Of a stretch of 64,000 nt of DNA, positions 8,823 to 17,874 are shown piece after piece (position 1 is the first letter of the stretch; every line of letters begins with the position of its first letter). The stretch is from Paenibacillus caui (GTDB lineage Bacteria > Bacillota > Bacilli > Paenibacillales > Paenibacillaceae). Below the pieces are notes generated by a model. That model searched no databases and was not told the DNA's origin. It saw only the letters and a list, made by a program, of their open reading frames with translations. The stretch spans positions 62,001-126,000 of the forward strand of contig NZ_JAIOGQ010000008.1 of the NCBI RefSeq assembly GCF_019904135.1, in the 5' to 3' direction. Made by a program: the position numbers and the translations under genes.

Positions 8823-9027
8823 TCATCATCTTCAGGAAGCGCTTGCGCATTTGGAGCAAGCCATCAATCTAAGCATACATACCGTGATGGAAAATCAAGC
8901 CTCCAGCAAGGAGATCGGCAGCAAGTGGGAGCAATTTTTAGGGGAATTTTACGGTATGGTTAAGGACAAGGGTAAAAAGACACGGATAAACCTGCTCAGT
9001 TGGATCTCTTTCGCCAAAATCCGCTGA
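8803..9027 (+). CDS. Small helical protein, third gene of the ATPase operon
   Basis: 74 residues, not recognised. The ATG at 8803 is chosen because GGAGG lies 8 bases upstream; an in-frame upstream start has no such site. The protein is predicted mostly helical and charged in the first 55 residues (HHLQEALAHLEQAINLSI), with a short aromatic/basic C-terminus (NLLSWISFAKIR) that could touch a membrane. It overlaps the DUF5132-like gene, supporting a common function with the ATPase. Confidence 0.6.
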   Translation: MQNQTIDHHLQEALAHLEQAINLSIHTVMENQASSKEIGSKWEQFLGEFYGMVKDKGKKTRINLLSWISFAKIR

Positions 9028-9109
9028 TTCCGCGATAAGCCTCCAGAATAATGGGGACGCTTTGTCCTGGGCAAGTCCGTCCGGGCAGCGTCCGAAGGAG
9101 GTCTATTCC

Positions 9110-9265
9110 CTGAAAACTTTTGATCGTTGGAAGCTGGATAAGCTGGTTTCAAGTCCGAAGCAAATGCTAAGCTTGCCTGGCGACCTGTATCGAGAAAAAA
9201 TGGTGTCTTTATCAGACAATTCCTCCTCTAAAAAAACTTCCATCTCTCCTTTTTCTGAGCCTTAA
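9110..9265 (+). CDS. Possible 51-residue protein with a CTG start
   Basis: A very good ribosome binding site (GAAGGAGG) is followed 8 bases later by CTG, not by a standard start. The frame stays open for 51 codons (LKTFDRWKLDKLVSSPKQ...). A TTG further upstream (9062) is in frame but has no binding site. The placement, 80 bp after the ATPase operon's third gene, would make it a fourth member. Real expression is doubtful. Confidence 0.25.
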   Translation: MKTFDRWKLDKLVSSPKQMLSLPGDLYREKMVSLSDNSSSKKTSISPFSEP

Positions 9266-9668
9266 TCTCCTCAATCATTTCAGCACATTCCGTTGATATC
9301 CTCTCTAAGAAATCATCTCATCCAGTACATGTTCCAATGAATCCCTCACATTTCATTCAAATATGTAACAAAATATAACGTACGCATCAGAAAACCTCCA
9401 CCTTCTATACTCCCAAGGAAAACAGATCGCGTCTAACTTGTGAATCTTTCTTACATCTTCAAGAATCGTTCAGTCTCACTGAAAACATATAAACTCTTAT
9501 ATTTTCCAAAAATCCCCGTCCTTTATGCAGATTGAATAATTCGCCTATTCAGTTTTGTGAAGTTTGAATAATGAATAATTAAAATTTTCGCCTTATACTT
9601 ATGTCAACTAGAAAGGTTATCTTCCTATACATGTTAATATTACTAACACATAAGAAAGGTTGATATGG
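9266..9668 (+). promoter_or_regulatory. Intergenic region with promoter of the allantoin genes
   Basis: No gene is visible. A TATACT box lies at 9594-9599 with no good -35 hexamer, suggesting an activator-dependent promoter. Upstream lie three copies of GAATAAT (9534, 9566 and 9573, the last two in tandem), possible operator elements. A similar AAAATTTT...CGCC-TATACT arrangement precedes the Crp-family gene at 12735. The rest of the stretch is AT-rich and unassigned. Confidence 0.4.
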
Positions 9669-11108
9669 ATGGAGTCAACAAAATTTTCCCCGTCTCTCAG
9701 CAATTCAGATTTATTACCGGTTAAAAAGGAAGAAAGAAACTGGAAGGCATTTAACTTTGCTTCCATCTGGATGGGGTGCATTCATAATATCCCGACTTAT
9801 GCGACAGTTGGCGGACTCGTAGCTATCGGCATGTCTCCTTGGCAGGTTTTGGCGGTGATCCTGGTCGCTTCGCTGATTCTATACGCAGCGCTTTCGTAAA
9901 ATGGACATGCGGGCGCAAAATACGCCATTCCGTTTCCGGTATTTATTCGTTCGTCATTTGGTGTCCTCGGAGCGAATATCCCTGCTCTCCTTCGCGGTTT
10001 TGTTGCCATTATGTGGTTTGGAATTCAAGCCTTTGCCGGAAGCACCGCACTCAACATCCTAATGTTAAATATCTGGGATGGTTGGGGAACCCTGGGAGGA
10101 GACTGGAACCTGCTTGGCCTTCACTTGCCCGGACTGCTGTCTTTCCTTCTATTCTGGGGGTTGAATGTTCTGGTCTTGCATCATGGAATGGAGTCGATCA
10201 AAAAGTTCGAGGTTTGGGCAGGACCTTTAGTGTATGTAGTCTTTGGCGGCATGGTTTGGTGGGCGATTGATATCGCTGGCGGCCTGGGACCCATCTATGC
10301 CCAGGCCAGTAAGTTTCAAACCTTCGGCGAACTTTTTTGGGTGTTTGTAGCATCTGTAACCGGGATCATCGGCATTTGGGCGACCCTGATCTTAAATATT
10401 CCCGATTTTACCCGTTTTGCAAAATCCCAGAAAGAACAAATCAAGGGACAATTTTTGGGATTGCCGGGTACCTTCATTTTATTCGCTTTTGCGAGCATTA
10501 CCGTTACCTCCGGTTCTCAGGTTGCTTTCGGCGAACCGATTTGGGATGTTGTGGAAATCCTTAAATATTTCGATCATCCATTTATTATCGCTCTTTCCGT
10601 AGTTACGCTCTGTATGGCATCGGTTTCCGTTAATGTGGCTGCCAATATTGTGTCGCCCGCTTACGATTTAGCCAATCTGTTCCCGAAATGGATCACCTTC
10701 AAGCGCGGGGGATATATAGCGGCTTTCCTGTCTTTATTGACTGTTCCTTGGAAAATGATGGAGCAATCGACCAGCATCTTTGCCTTCCTGGGCACGATTG
10801 GCGGAGCGCTCGGACCTGTAGCGGGGGTCATGTTTGCCGATTACTTCATCATCCGGAAGCGAACTTTGGCGGTAGAAGATCTATACAAGCTAAATGGACA
10901 ATATACGTATTATAAAGGATATAACTACCGTGCATTCGCGGCAACCGCCATTGGTGCACTGGTATCTCTGATCGGGCAATTTGTTCCCTCGTTGAAATTT
11001 TTATACGACATTTCCTGGTTTGTAGGGGTTCTAATTGCTTTTGTTGTGTATATTGCCCTGATGAGATTGCATCCGCCAGCTATGACGGCGATTAAGGATA
11101 GCAAATAG
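9669..11108 (+). pseudogene. pucI: Allantoin permease (NCS1 family), interrupted by an in-frame stop
   Basis: Read through, the frame encodes about 479 residues, full length for NCS1 cytosine/purine/allantoin transporters, with about twelve hydrophobic segments. It would import allantoin across the cytoplasmic membrane. The stop TAA at 9897-9899 falls inside the conserved LNGHAG-K-Y-IPFPV segment, exactly where leucine is expected (TTA), and the same frame continues open to the end. One T-to-A change explains it. ATG at 9669 is chosen for its AGAAAGG site 9 bases upstream. The intact allantoinase follows 35 bp later. It may be a real null allele or a sequencing error. Confidence 0.85.
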
Positions 11109-11143
11109 TCCTTCAGTGAAAATTCGGTTTGAGGTGATAAGAA

Positions 11144-12499
11144 TTGAAGGCTTATGATATGGTCGTTAAAGGAGGGCGCGTCGTCTTGGAAGACGACGTG
11201 AAACTCCTTGATATCGGTATTCGTAACGGGGTTATTGTAGAACTAAGCGAAAATATAGACAAGGGCGCAGGAGAGAGTGTAATCGACGCTTCAGGCCTGA
11301 CGGTCATGCCGGGCATGATCGATATTCACGTTCATTTTGATGAGCCGAACCGCGCGGATTGGGAAGGTTTTCAGAATGGATCAAGGCTGATGGCGGCAGG
11401 GGGGATTACCACCTATTTTGATATGCCGCTAAATGGCAATCCTCCTACTACGAGCGTTGCCACGCTTATTGAAAAACAAGCGTTAGCGGACTGCAATTCT
11501 TATGTAGATTATGCCCTGTGGGGCGGTTTAGTCCCGGGAAACCTGGATGAACTGGAAGGAATGGCCGAGCAGGGAGCCATTGGCTTCAAGGCGTTTATGT
11601 CCTCCGCCGGCTCCGAGTTCGGACGAGTGGATGAAATGACCCTTTACCGGGGGATGGAGAAAATAGCCAAGCTGAATAAAGTTCTGGCGCTTCATGCCGA
11701 AAGTGAACCGATCATTAAGGAGCTGACCCGGGAAAAATGCTCAAACGGACGAGTATCGGTCCGCGATTATGACGAATCCCGACCTCCGCTGGCGGAGATG
11801 GAAGCAGTCAGCCGCGCCTTGCTGTATGCTGAAGAAACCGGATGTGCGCTTCATTTTGTTCATATCAGCCATCCGAAAACAGTGGAATTGATCGAACGCG
11901 CGAAGCAAAGCGGATCGAATGTGACGCTTGAAACCTGTCCCCATTACCTGTTGTTCACGGACGATGATTTTGAACGAATCGGCCCATCCGCCAAATGCGC
12001 TCCGCCGCTTCGGAACGACCAGGCCAAAGAACAATTGTGGGAGAAGCTCAAGAGTGGAGAGATCGATATGATTTCCTCGGATCACTCTCCTTGTCCTGCC
12101 TTTATGAAATTTAATAATCCGAATAATATGTTTGAAGTGTGGGGCGGCATTTCAGGAGGCCAGTTCTCTCTGGAGGCGATGGTGACCGAAGCTCATATGA
12201 ACAGGAATATGCCGCTGCAGCAGCTTGCCAGATATCTTTCTACGAATCCGGCGAAGCGGTTTGGCTTATATCCGCGTAAAGGAGCCATCTCCTGCGGCTT
12301 CGACTCCGATTTGGTCCTTTTAGATATGAATCTGGAACGCACAGTAGAAAAGGAAGAGCTGCTTTCCAAACACCCGCACAGCCTTTACGAAGGGCATACA
12401 CTGAAATGTGCCGTGCAAATGACCCTAAACCGGGGAAAAGTGGTTTACGACCGCAAGCATGGCATTCAAGAAGAATGCTGCGGTCAAAACCTTCGGTAG
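11144..12499 (+). CDS. allB: Allantoinase
   Basis: 451 residues, amidohydrolase superfamily, usual length for AllB/PucH. It opens the hydantoin ring of allantoin to allantoate, the first step of nitrogen recovery from purines. Metal ligands are visible in order: DIHVHFDEP (residues about 58-66), the carboxylated lysine in GFKAFMS, HAE, HISH and SSDHSPC. TTG start with GAGGTGATAAGA upstream. It forms an operon with the broken allantoin permease. No other ureide genes (allC, pucR) are in view, so the pathway must continue elsewhere. Confidence 0.92.
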   Translation: MKAYDMVVKGGRVVLEDDVKLLDIGIRNGVIVELSENIDKGAGESVIDASGLTVMPGMIDIHVHFDEPNRADWEGFQNGSRLMAAGGITTYFDMPLNGNPPTTSVATLIEKQALADCNSYVDYALWGGLVPGNLDELEGMAEQGAIGFKAFMSSAGSEFGRVDEMTLYRGMEKIAKLNKVLALHAESEPIIKELTREKCSNGRVSVRDYDESRPPLAEMEAVSRALLYAEETGCALHFVHISHPKTVELIERAKQSGSNVTLETCPHYLLFTDDDFERIGPSAKCAPPLRNDQAKEQLWEKLKSGEIDMISSDHSPCPAFMKFNNPNNMFEVWGGISGGQFSLEAMVTEAHMNRNMPLQQLARYLSTNPAKRFGLYPRKGAISCGFDSDLVLLDMNLERTVEKEELLSKHPHSLYEGHTLKCAVQMTLNRGKVVYDRKHGIQEECCGQNLR

Positions 12500-12575
12500 C
12501 CGTTGGTCTCTCGCCGGGATAACCTTCGGCAAAGCCTGGCTTTTGCTGATACTTCCGTTTCGTAACAGGAAAAGA

Positions 12576-12611
12576 GGCCGTCCCTAGTCTTTGATGACTG
12601 TTGGGACGGCC
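12576..12611 (+). terminator. Hairpin after allantoinase
   Basis: Perfect 9-bp arms GGCCGTCCC (12576-12584) and GGGACGGCC (12603-12611), with an inner AGTC/GACT. The T-rich tail is poor (CCTATCTCTT), so termination may be partial. Confidence 0.55.
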
Positions 12612-12672
12612 CCTATCTCTTATAAATCAAGGCCCGATACTTGGCGCCAAACCGCCAGAACTGATATAATTT

Positions 12673-12711
12673 GAATGATTGTGCGAAAATTTTGAATAAC
12701 CGCCCTATACT
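12673..12711 (+). promoter_or_regulatory. Promoter of the Crp-family gene
   Basis: TATACT at 12706-12711 without a recognisable -35. Copies of GAATGAT (12673) and GAATAAC (12694) upstream resemble those before the allantoin permease. Autoregulation is plausible but inferred. Confidence 0.4.
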
Positions 12712-12734
12712 CTTAAGCTTTGGAGGCATTTTCG

Positions 12735-13256
12735 TTGATATTACATAAAGGCGAGACCCTATTTCGGCAAGGAGAATCGGGACCGCTTTATCATCTTAAG
12801 AGCGGCATGCTGAAAATCAACCGTGTTCATCAGGACGGTTCCCAGATTTTGGTCAATGTTATTGTGCCGAATGAAACTTTTCCCCATCACTCCCTGATCA
12901 GCCCGAACCCTTATTACGGGACGGCAGTTGCACTGGTTACTTCTGAAATTGATATTCTCCCCGAAGAGGAATGGTACCGGGAGCTGGAGAAGAACCCGGA
13001 ACGATATCGATTCATCGCAAAATTGCTGCAGGACAAGCTGCGCATGATGCAGCAGCGGATTGACCAGTTAACCGAAATTACACCTGCCGATAGACTGCGC
13101 AAGCTTCAGGCCTGGTTTGATTCTTACATCTCCCCGACTGCCTTGAAGGATATACTGACACAAGATGAAATCGGACAATTCATCGGGCTTCGGCGGGAAA
13201 CCATTAACCGGCTGCTTCGCAGCCAGTCCAGGACAGGTGGTCATTCGAAAGATTGA
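12735..13256 (+). CDS. Crp/Fnr-family transcriptional regulator
   Basis: 173 residues from the TTG at 12735, chosen because GGAGG lies 8 bases before it. The cyclic-nucleotide-binding-like beta barrel covers about residues 1-95 (KGETLFRQGE, LYHLKSGMLKI). A dimer helix follows, then a helix-turn-helix near the C-terminus (LTQDEIGQFIGLRRETINRLLR). It is shorter than the usual 220-230 residues and lacks the Fnr cysteine cluster, so it is probably not an iron-sulfur oxygen sensor. It lies between allantoin genes and nitrite-reductase genes and could control either; it overlaps the cupin gene convergently by 16 bp. Confidence 0.82.
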   Translation: MILHKGETLFRQGESGPLYHLKSGMLKINRVHQDGSQILVNVIVPNETFPHHSLISPNPYYGTAVALVTSEIDILPEEEWYRELEKNPERYRFIAKLLQDKLRMMQQRIDQLTEITPADRLRKLQAWFDSYISPTALKDILTQDEIGQFIGLRRETINRLLRSQSRTGGHSKD

Positions 13257-13600
13257 CTAGAGATGTTAGCTGCATACCGCTCATCCGGTATTTTAGTTAG
13301 CACAACATACAAACTGGATGGGGACTCCTCTTTGCTTCGGTATGAAAAGACTTCATCCCCGGCAATATGAACAGCGTCCCCTTTTGACACGGGAGTTTCC
13401 TCCCCGTTGCTCGTGACCGTTCCGCTTCCTTCTATCACCAATATATAGACATGGGCGCCGGGATGATTATGAGCCGGCAATTCCGTTCCGGGCCCAAAAT
13501 TCAAAACAAATAAGGCATGGTCTTCTCCTTTAAAAACAACCCGTTTTGTAAATTTGCCCTGCTGAAACTCTTGAAGCTCTTCAAGGCTTTTCTTCTCCAT
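13241..13600 (-). CDS. Cupin-domain protein
   Basis: 119 residues from the ATG at 13600, chosen for the AAAGGGA site 8 bases upstream. The single small barrel carries the cupin motif PAHNHPGAHVYILVIEGSG, with the two histidines and the Glu of a typical metal site, and a second motif KGDAVHIAGDEVFSY. Substrate is unknown. It sits immediately downstream of nirBD, with a 20-bp gap to nirD, so it is likely part of the nitrite operon. Confidence 0.82.
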   Translation of the reverse strand: MEKKSLEELQEFQQGKFTKRVVFKGEDHALFVLNFGPGTELPAHNHPGAHVYILVIEGSGTVTSNGEETPVSKGDAVHIAGDEVFSYRSKEESPSSLYVVLTKIPDERYAANISSQSFE

Positions 13601-13620
13601 ACAACACATCCCTTTCTTTT

Positions 13621-13938
13621 TCAAAATTCGATATGCACTTCGTCATGCTCTACCCTTATAGGATAAACAGCCACTTCCCCTTGGTCTGGTGCCTGAACCA
13701 TCCCTGTCGTTAAATCGATCTTCCAGTCATATAAAGGATCATACAGATAATGGCCGGATATAATACCCTCCGCCAGCGGCCCTCCTTTGGGATGGGGGCT
13801 TGAATTGTCCACCGCGTAGAAAGAATCGTCCGAGGTCCGAAAAACGGCGACTTCCTTCCCCTCTATAACAACAACCCGCCCAATTTGCGGTAAAAAGTTG
13901 TTTATATGTCCCATGTTTACCGTCTGTGTTCTACCCAT
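13621..13938 (-). CDS. nirD: Nitrite reductase small subunit (NirD), Rieske-like fold without cluster ligands
   Basis: 105 residues from the ATG at 13938, chosen for a GGGGGG site 7 bases before it; an upstream in-frame ATG overlapping nirB is possible. The chain follows the Rieske ferredoxin fold of NirD/NasE (GKEVAVFRTSDDSFYAVDN). Where cluster-binding family members have C-x-H and C-x2-H, this protein reads SSPHPKGG and YDPLYDWK, so three of four ligands are missing. E. coli NirD also lacks the cluster, so function as an accessory subunit of NADH-nitrite reductase is still expected. Confidence 0.87.
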   Translation of the reverse strand: MGRTQTVNMGHINNFLPQIGRVVVIEGKEVAVFRTSDDSFYAVDNSSPHPKGGPLAEGIISGHYLYDPLYDWKIDLTTGMVQAPDQGEVAVYPIRVEHDEVHIEF

Positions 13939-13978
13939 TTTGTTTCCCCCCATCGTATCCTGGTTCATTGTTACGGGC

Positions 13979-16411
13979 TCAGCCATTTTCGGTTGGATTC
14001 AAGCTGCTGAACAGCAATTCCCGAGTCCTGGAATCTTGCAAAGTTTTCTTCCACGGATCTTCAACATACTGCAGGGCAAGCTCCACTCTTTCTACCAGCG
14101 CTTTGCGGTTCTCTACATCTTCAACAACGGTGCTTCGGATTTGTTCAAGTCCCATTCGCTCTACCCATTCAGACGTTCTTTCGAGATAATTGCCCGTTTC
14201 CCGGTAGTGCTGGATGACGGCACCGCAAATTTCGATCAACTCTTCATCTGTCTTCACTTTGCACAGCGAATCGGCAAGACGCGCCTTAATGCCTCCATTG
14301 CCGCCGATAAATATCTCCCATCCGCCATCGTTGCCCACAATGCCGATATCCTTGGTGCAGGATTCCGCACAGTTCCGCGGGCAGCCATTAACCGCCATTT
14401 TGAATTTGGCCGGAAAATCAAGCCGCTCGAATTTCCGCTCCAGCATTGCCCCCATGCTCATGGAGTCCTGTGTGCCAAACCGGCAGAACTGGGAACCGAC
14501 GCAGGTTTTGACCGTGCGCAGCGATTTGGCATAAGCATAGCCTGACGGCATATCCAGCTCTTCCCATACTTTCGGCAAATCTTGTTTTTTGACACCGATC
14601 AAATCCAGGCGCTGGCCCCCGGTGACCTTGACCGCCTTCACCTCATATTTCAAGGAAACCTCAGCGATTTTCTTCAAATCTTCGGGAGTCGTAACTCCTC
14701 CGTACATCCGTGGAACAACCGTATAGGTTCCGTCCTTCTGGATGTTCGCGTTCATCCGTTCATTGACAAAGCGCGAAGCCTTGTCATCCTGATGCGTATC
14801 CGGATAGATCATCCCCAAATAATAGTTCAGGGCCGGCCGGCATTTGGAGCAGCCTTCCTCCTGGCTCCATCCCAGCACGTGCATGATTTCATTGGCGGTC
14901 GTGAGCCCTTTGGCCCGAATCTCCGCCACGATCTCATCCCGGCTGAGTACGGTGCAGCCGCAAATTCCTTGTTTGCCAGTCTGCTCAAACCCGTCGCCAA
15001 GCACATACTGGAGAATCTGCTCGACGACCGGCTTGCAGCCGCCGCAGGAACGGGTGGCTCCCGTCTTGGCCTTGATTTCATCCACCGTAGTTAGGCCCTG
15101 CTTCGTTATGGCCTCCACAATGGCCTTTTTGGTTACTCCGTTGCAGCCGCAGACGATTTCTTCATCCGCCATCGTTTCGACGGAAGACCGTTTTTTATCC
15201 CCGCCGCCGCAGCCTGCCCCGGTAAGCTCCGCATACAGCTCCTCGGTCATTTCGGCATTTTGCTTCACCAGCTTTTGCAGCTGGGCCGAACCCATGATAT
15301 CCCCAAAAAGAACGGCGCCGACCAGCCTACCATCACGCAGCAGCAATTTCTTGTAGGTTCGCTTCCAGTCATCTTTCATGGCAATGACGGTATGCTCGGG
15401 CCCATCGATAAATTCCCCCGCTGAAAATACATCCACACCCGAAATTTTCAATTTCGTTGAGACGACAGAACCTTCATAGGGAGCCGTCTCCACACCGCTG
15501 ATCCGTTTGGCAAGCACCATTCCCTGCTCAAACAGCGGCGCAACAAGTCCGTAACATACTCCGCGGTGTTCCGTGCACTCGCCAACCGAAAAAATGCCTT
15601 CTATTGAAGTCTCCATAAAATCATTAACAACGATGCCGCGGTTGACAGTTAATCCGCTAGCTTTGGCCACCTCGATATTTGGCTTGATCCCTACCGCCAT
15701 CACGACAAAATCCGCTTCCAGTGTGCTTCCATCTGCAAATCTAAGGCCGCTGACCCGTTCCTCTCCAAGCAGTTCCGTCGTCTTTGCTCCCATCATGAAC
15801 TTGATGCCCTGTCTTTCCAGCTCGGTCGTCAGCATTTGCGCGGCCTGATGATCCAACTGACGCTCCATCAGATCCTCCATCAAATGAACAACGGTCACAT
15901 CCATGCCGAGTCCAACCAGTCCCTTTGCCGCTTCAAGCCCAAGCAGGCCGCCGCCAATGACGGCCGCTTTGCTGTATGCTTTGGCCGCTTCCATCATTTG
16001 CTCGCAGTCCAATATATCCCGAAAACCTGCGACACCCGCTTTATCGCTGCCCGGAACCGGCAAAATAAATGGAGTGGAGCCGGTGGCAATAATCACTTTA
16101 TCGTAAGGAAAACGCTGACCTTTCGCGGTTACGATCTCCTTATTATCCGGATCAATACGCTCCACGGTCGCTGAGGTATGAAGGGTAATTCCTTGCTCCG
16201 CATACCAGTTCAGATCATTAAGTATGATGTCGTTTATCGTCTTGCTGCCTTCCAGCACATAGGAGAGCATAATGCGGTTATAGTTGGGATGAGGTTCACT
16301 GCCAAATACGGTAATGTCAAAACGATCGGTAAGCTTTAATATTTGTTCCACCGTACCGATGCCCGCCATCCCGTTGCCGATCACGACTAACTTTTCCTTG
16401 GATAAATTCAT
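13979..16411 (-). CDS. nirB: Assimilatory NADH-dependent nitrite reductase large subunit
   Basis: 810 residues, full length. It reduces nitrite to ammonium in the cytoplasm. Order: FAD/NAD(P) oxidoreductase domain (residues about 1-290; VIGNGMAGIG, AAVIGGGLLGLEAAKGL), two BFD-type [2Fe-2S] domains (VCGCNGV...SCGGCKP and ICGCTVL...CSKCRP), then the nitrite/sulfite reductase ferredoxin-like and siroheme-[4Fe-4S] domains with C-x5-C (CVGSQFC) and C-x3-C (GCPRNCAESC) motifs. GGGAGG precedes the ATG. nirD follows; no nitrate reductase or siroheme synthase is in view. An Fnr/Crp-type palindrome lies 42-57 bp upstream. Confidence 0.96.
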   Translation of the reverse strand: MNLSKEKLVVIGNGMAGIGTVEQILKLTDRFDITVFGSEPHPNYNRIMLSYVLEGSKTINDIILNDLNWYAEQGITLHTSATVERIDPDNKEIVTAKGQRFPYDKVIIATGSTPFILPVPGSDKAGVAGFRDILDCEQMMEAAKAYSKAAVIGGGLLGLEAAKGLVGLGMDVTVVHLMEDLMERQLDHQAAQMLTTELERQGIKFMMGAKTTELLGEERVSGLRFADGSTLEADFVVMAVGIKPNIEVAKASGLTVNRGIVVNDFMETSIEGIFSVGECTEHRGVCYGLVAPLFEQGMVLAKRISGVETAPYEGSVVSTKLKISGVDVFSAGEFIDGPEHTVIAMKDDWKRTYKKLLLRDGRLVGAVLFGDIMGSAQLQKLVKQNAEMTEELYAELTGAGCGGGDKKRSSVETMADEEIVCGCNGVTKKAIVEAITKQGLTTVDEIKAKTGATRSCGGCKPVVEQILQYVLGDGFEQTGKQGICGCTVLSRDEIVAEIRAKGLTTANEIMHVLGWSQEEGCSKCRPALNYYLGMIYPDTHQDDKASRFVNERMNANIQKDGTYTVVPRMYGGVTTPEDLKKIAEVSLKYEVKAVKVTGGQRLDLIGVKKQDLPKVWEELDMPSGYAYAKSLRTVKTCVGSQFCRFGTQDSMSMGAMLERKFERLDFPAKFKMAVNGCPRNCAESCTKDIGIVGNDGGWEIFIGGNGGIKARLADSLCKVKTDEELIEICGAVIQHYRETGNYLERTSEWVERMGLEQIRSTVVEDVENRKALVERVELALQYVEDPWKKTLQDSRTRELLFSSLNPTENG

Positions 16412-16452
16412 TTTGAATTTGCCTCCCGTCTGACCAAATAAATCTTGTAATA

Positions 16453-16468
16453 TGTGAAAAAAATCACC
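16453..16468. promoter_or_regulatory. Fnr/Crp-type box upstream of nirB
   Basis: TGTGA-AAAAAA-TCACC matches the TGTGA-N6-TCACA consensus at nine of ten positions. It sits close to the nirB ribosome binding site, so if it binds a regulator it may overlap the transcription start rather than lie at the classic -41 activation position. The Crp-family protein encoded at 12735 is one candidate ligand. Confidence 0.55.
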
Positions 16469-16730
16469 TATGTGCGTAATAAGAGTCTCGGCTGATTATG
16501 ATTCAGATTTACATCACAAGCTCATTCTCTTTCTTTGTTTAAATTTTACTGATAAACAAGCAAGTGCCGAGTGAGTGTAATCACATTAAATTTGAACAAT
16601 TTCCGAGATAACATCAACATCAATCCCTCATGCATGCTCTATATTAATAAAACCAAATTTCTGTACCTTACAAATTGTGAACAAAATAGACCAATTTAGG
16701 AATCAAGATGTCTTATTTGCTTGTCCAAAC

Positions 16731-16759
16731 TTTTCCTGCCCACTCAATAGTGCTATAAT
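16731..16759 (+). promoter_or_regulatory. Promoter of the acetoin reductase gene
   Basis: TTGTCC (16731-16736), a 17-base spacer and TATAAT (16754-16759) with an extended -10 TGC just before. Start of transcription near 16766 leaves a leader of about 95 bases. Confidence 0.7.
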
Positions 16760-16803
16760 GTTGTCGACAGGAATGTAACGAATGCATACATACTTTTATC
16801 TAC

Positions 16804-16824
16804 ATCGCGACCTGCATTCGCGAT
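16804..16824. promoter_or_regulatory. Inverted repeat in the acetoin reductase leader
   Basis: Perfect arms ATCGCGA and TCGCGAT (7 bp each) separated by 7 bases, downstream of the predicted start of transcription. It could be an operator or an RNA hairpin; no T-run follows, so it is not a terminator. Confidence 0.45.
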
Positions 16825-16838
16825 AATTCCTAATCTAG

Positions 16839-17642
<804 letters not shown>

Positions 17643-17737
17643 GAAGAAGCAGCCAAATTCATGGCTAGGCAGAACTTATCCTTACTTGTACAAAAAGATA
17701 GCTGCCTTTAATGCAGATTTTAAAAAAGTAAACATCG

Positions 17738-17775
17738 GGCCGGTCAAGAGTTCATTCTTGGCCGGCCTGTTTGCT
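17738..17775 (+). terminator. Terminator after the acetoin reductase gene
   Basis: 12-bp arms (17738-17749 and 17756-17767) with one G-T pair and a 6-base loop, then a T-rich tail. Confidence 0.85.
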
Positions 17776-17795
17776 TTTGTTAATCCACTACTAAC

Positions 17796-17816
17796 GCGGC
17801 CCTGGGCCGCTTTTTT
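17796..17816 (+). terminator. Second hairpin-T6 element, upstream of the Gfo/Idh gene
   Basis: GCGGCC-CTG-GGCCGC arms followed by six Ts, about 60 bases before the next start codon. It may be a back-up terminator or, if transcription starts upstream of it, an attenuator of the next gene. Confidence 0.75.
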
Positions 17817-17874
17817 GCGTTTCTGTATTTTGCTGCGTTAAGGTTAAGACAAGAACTTCGAAAGGAGACAAGCG

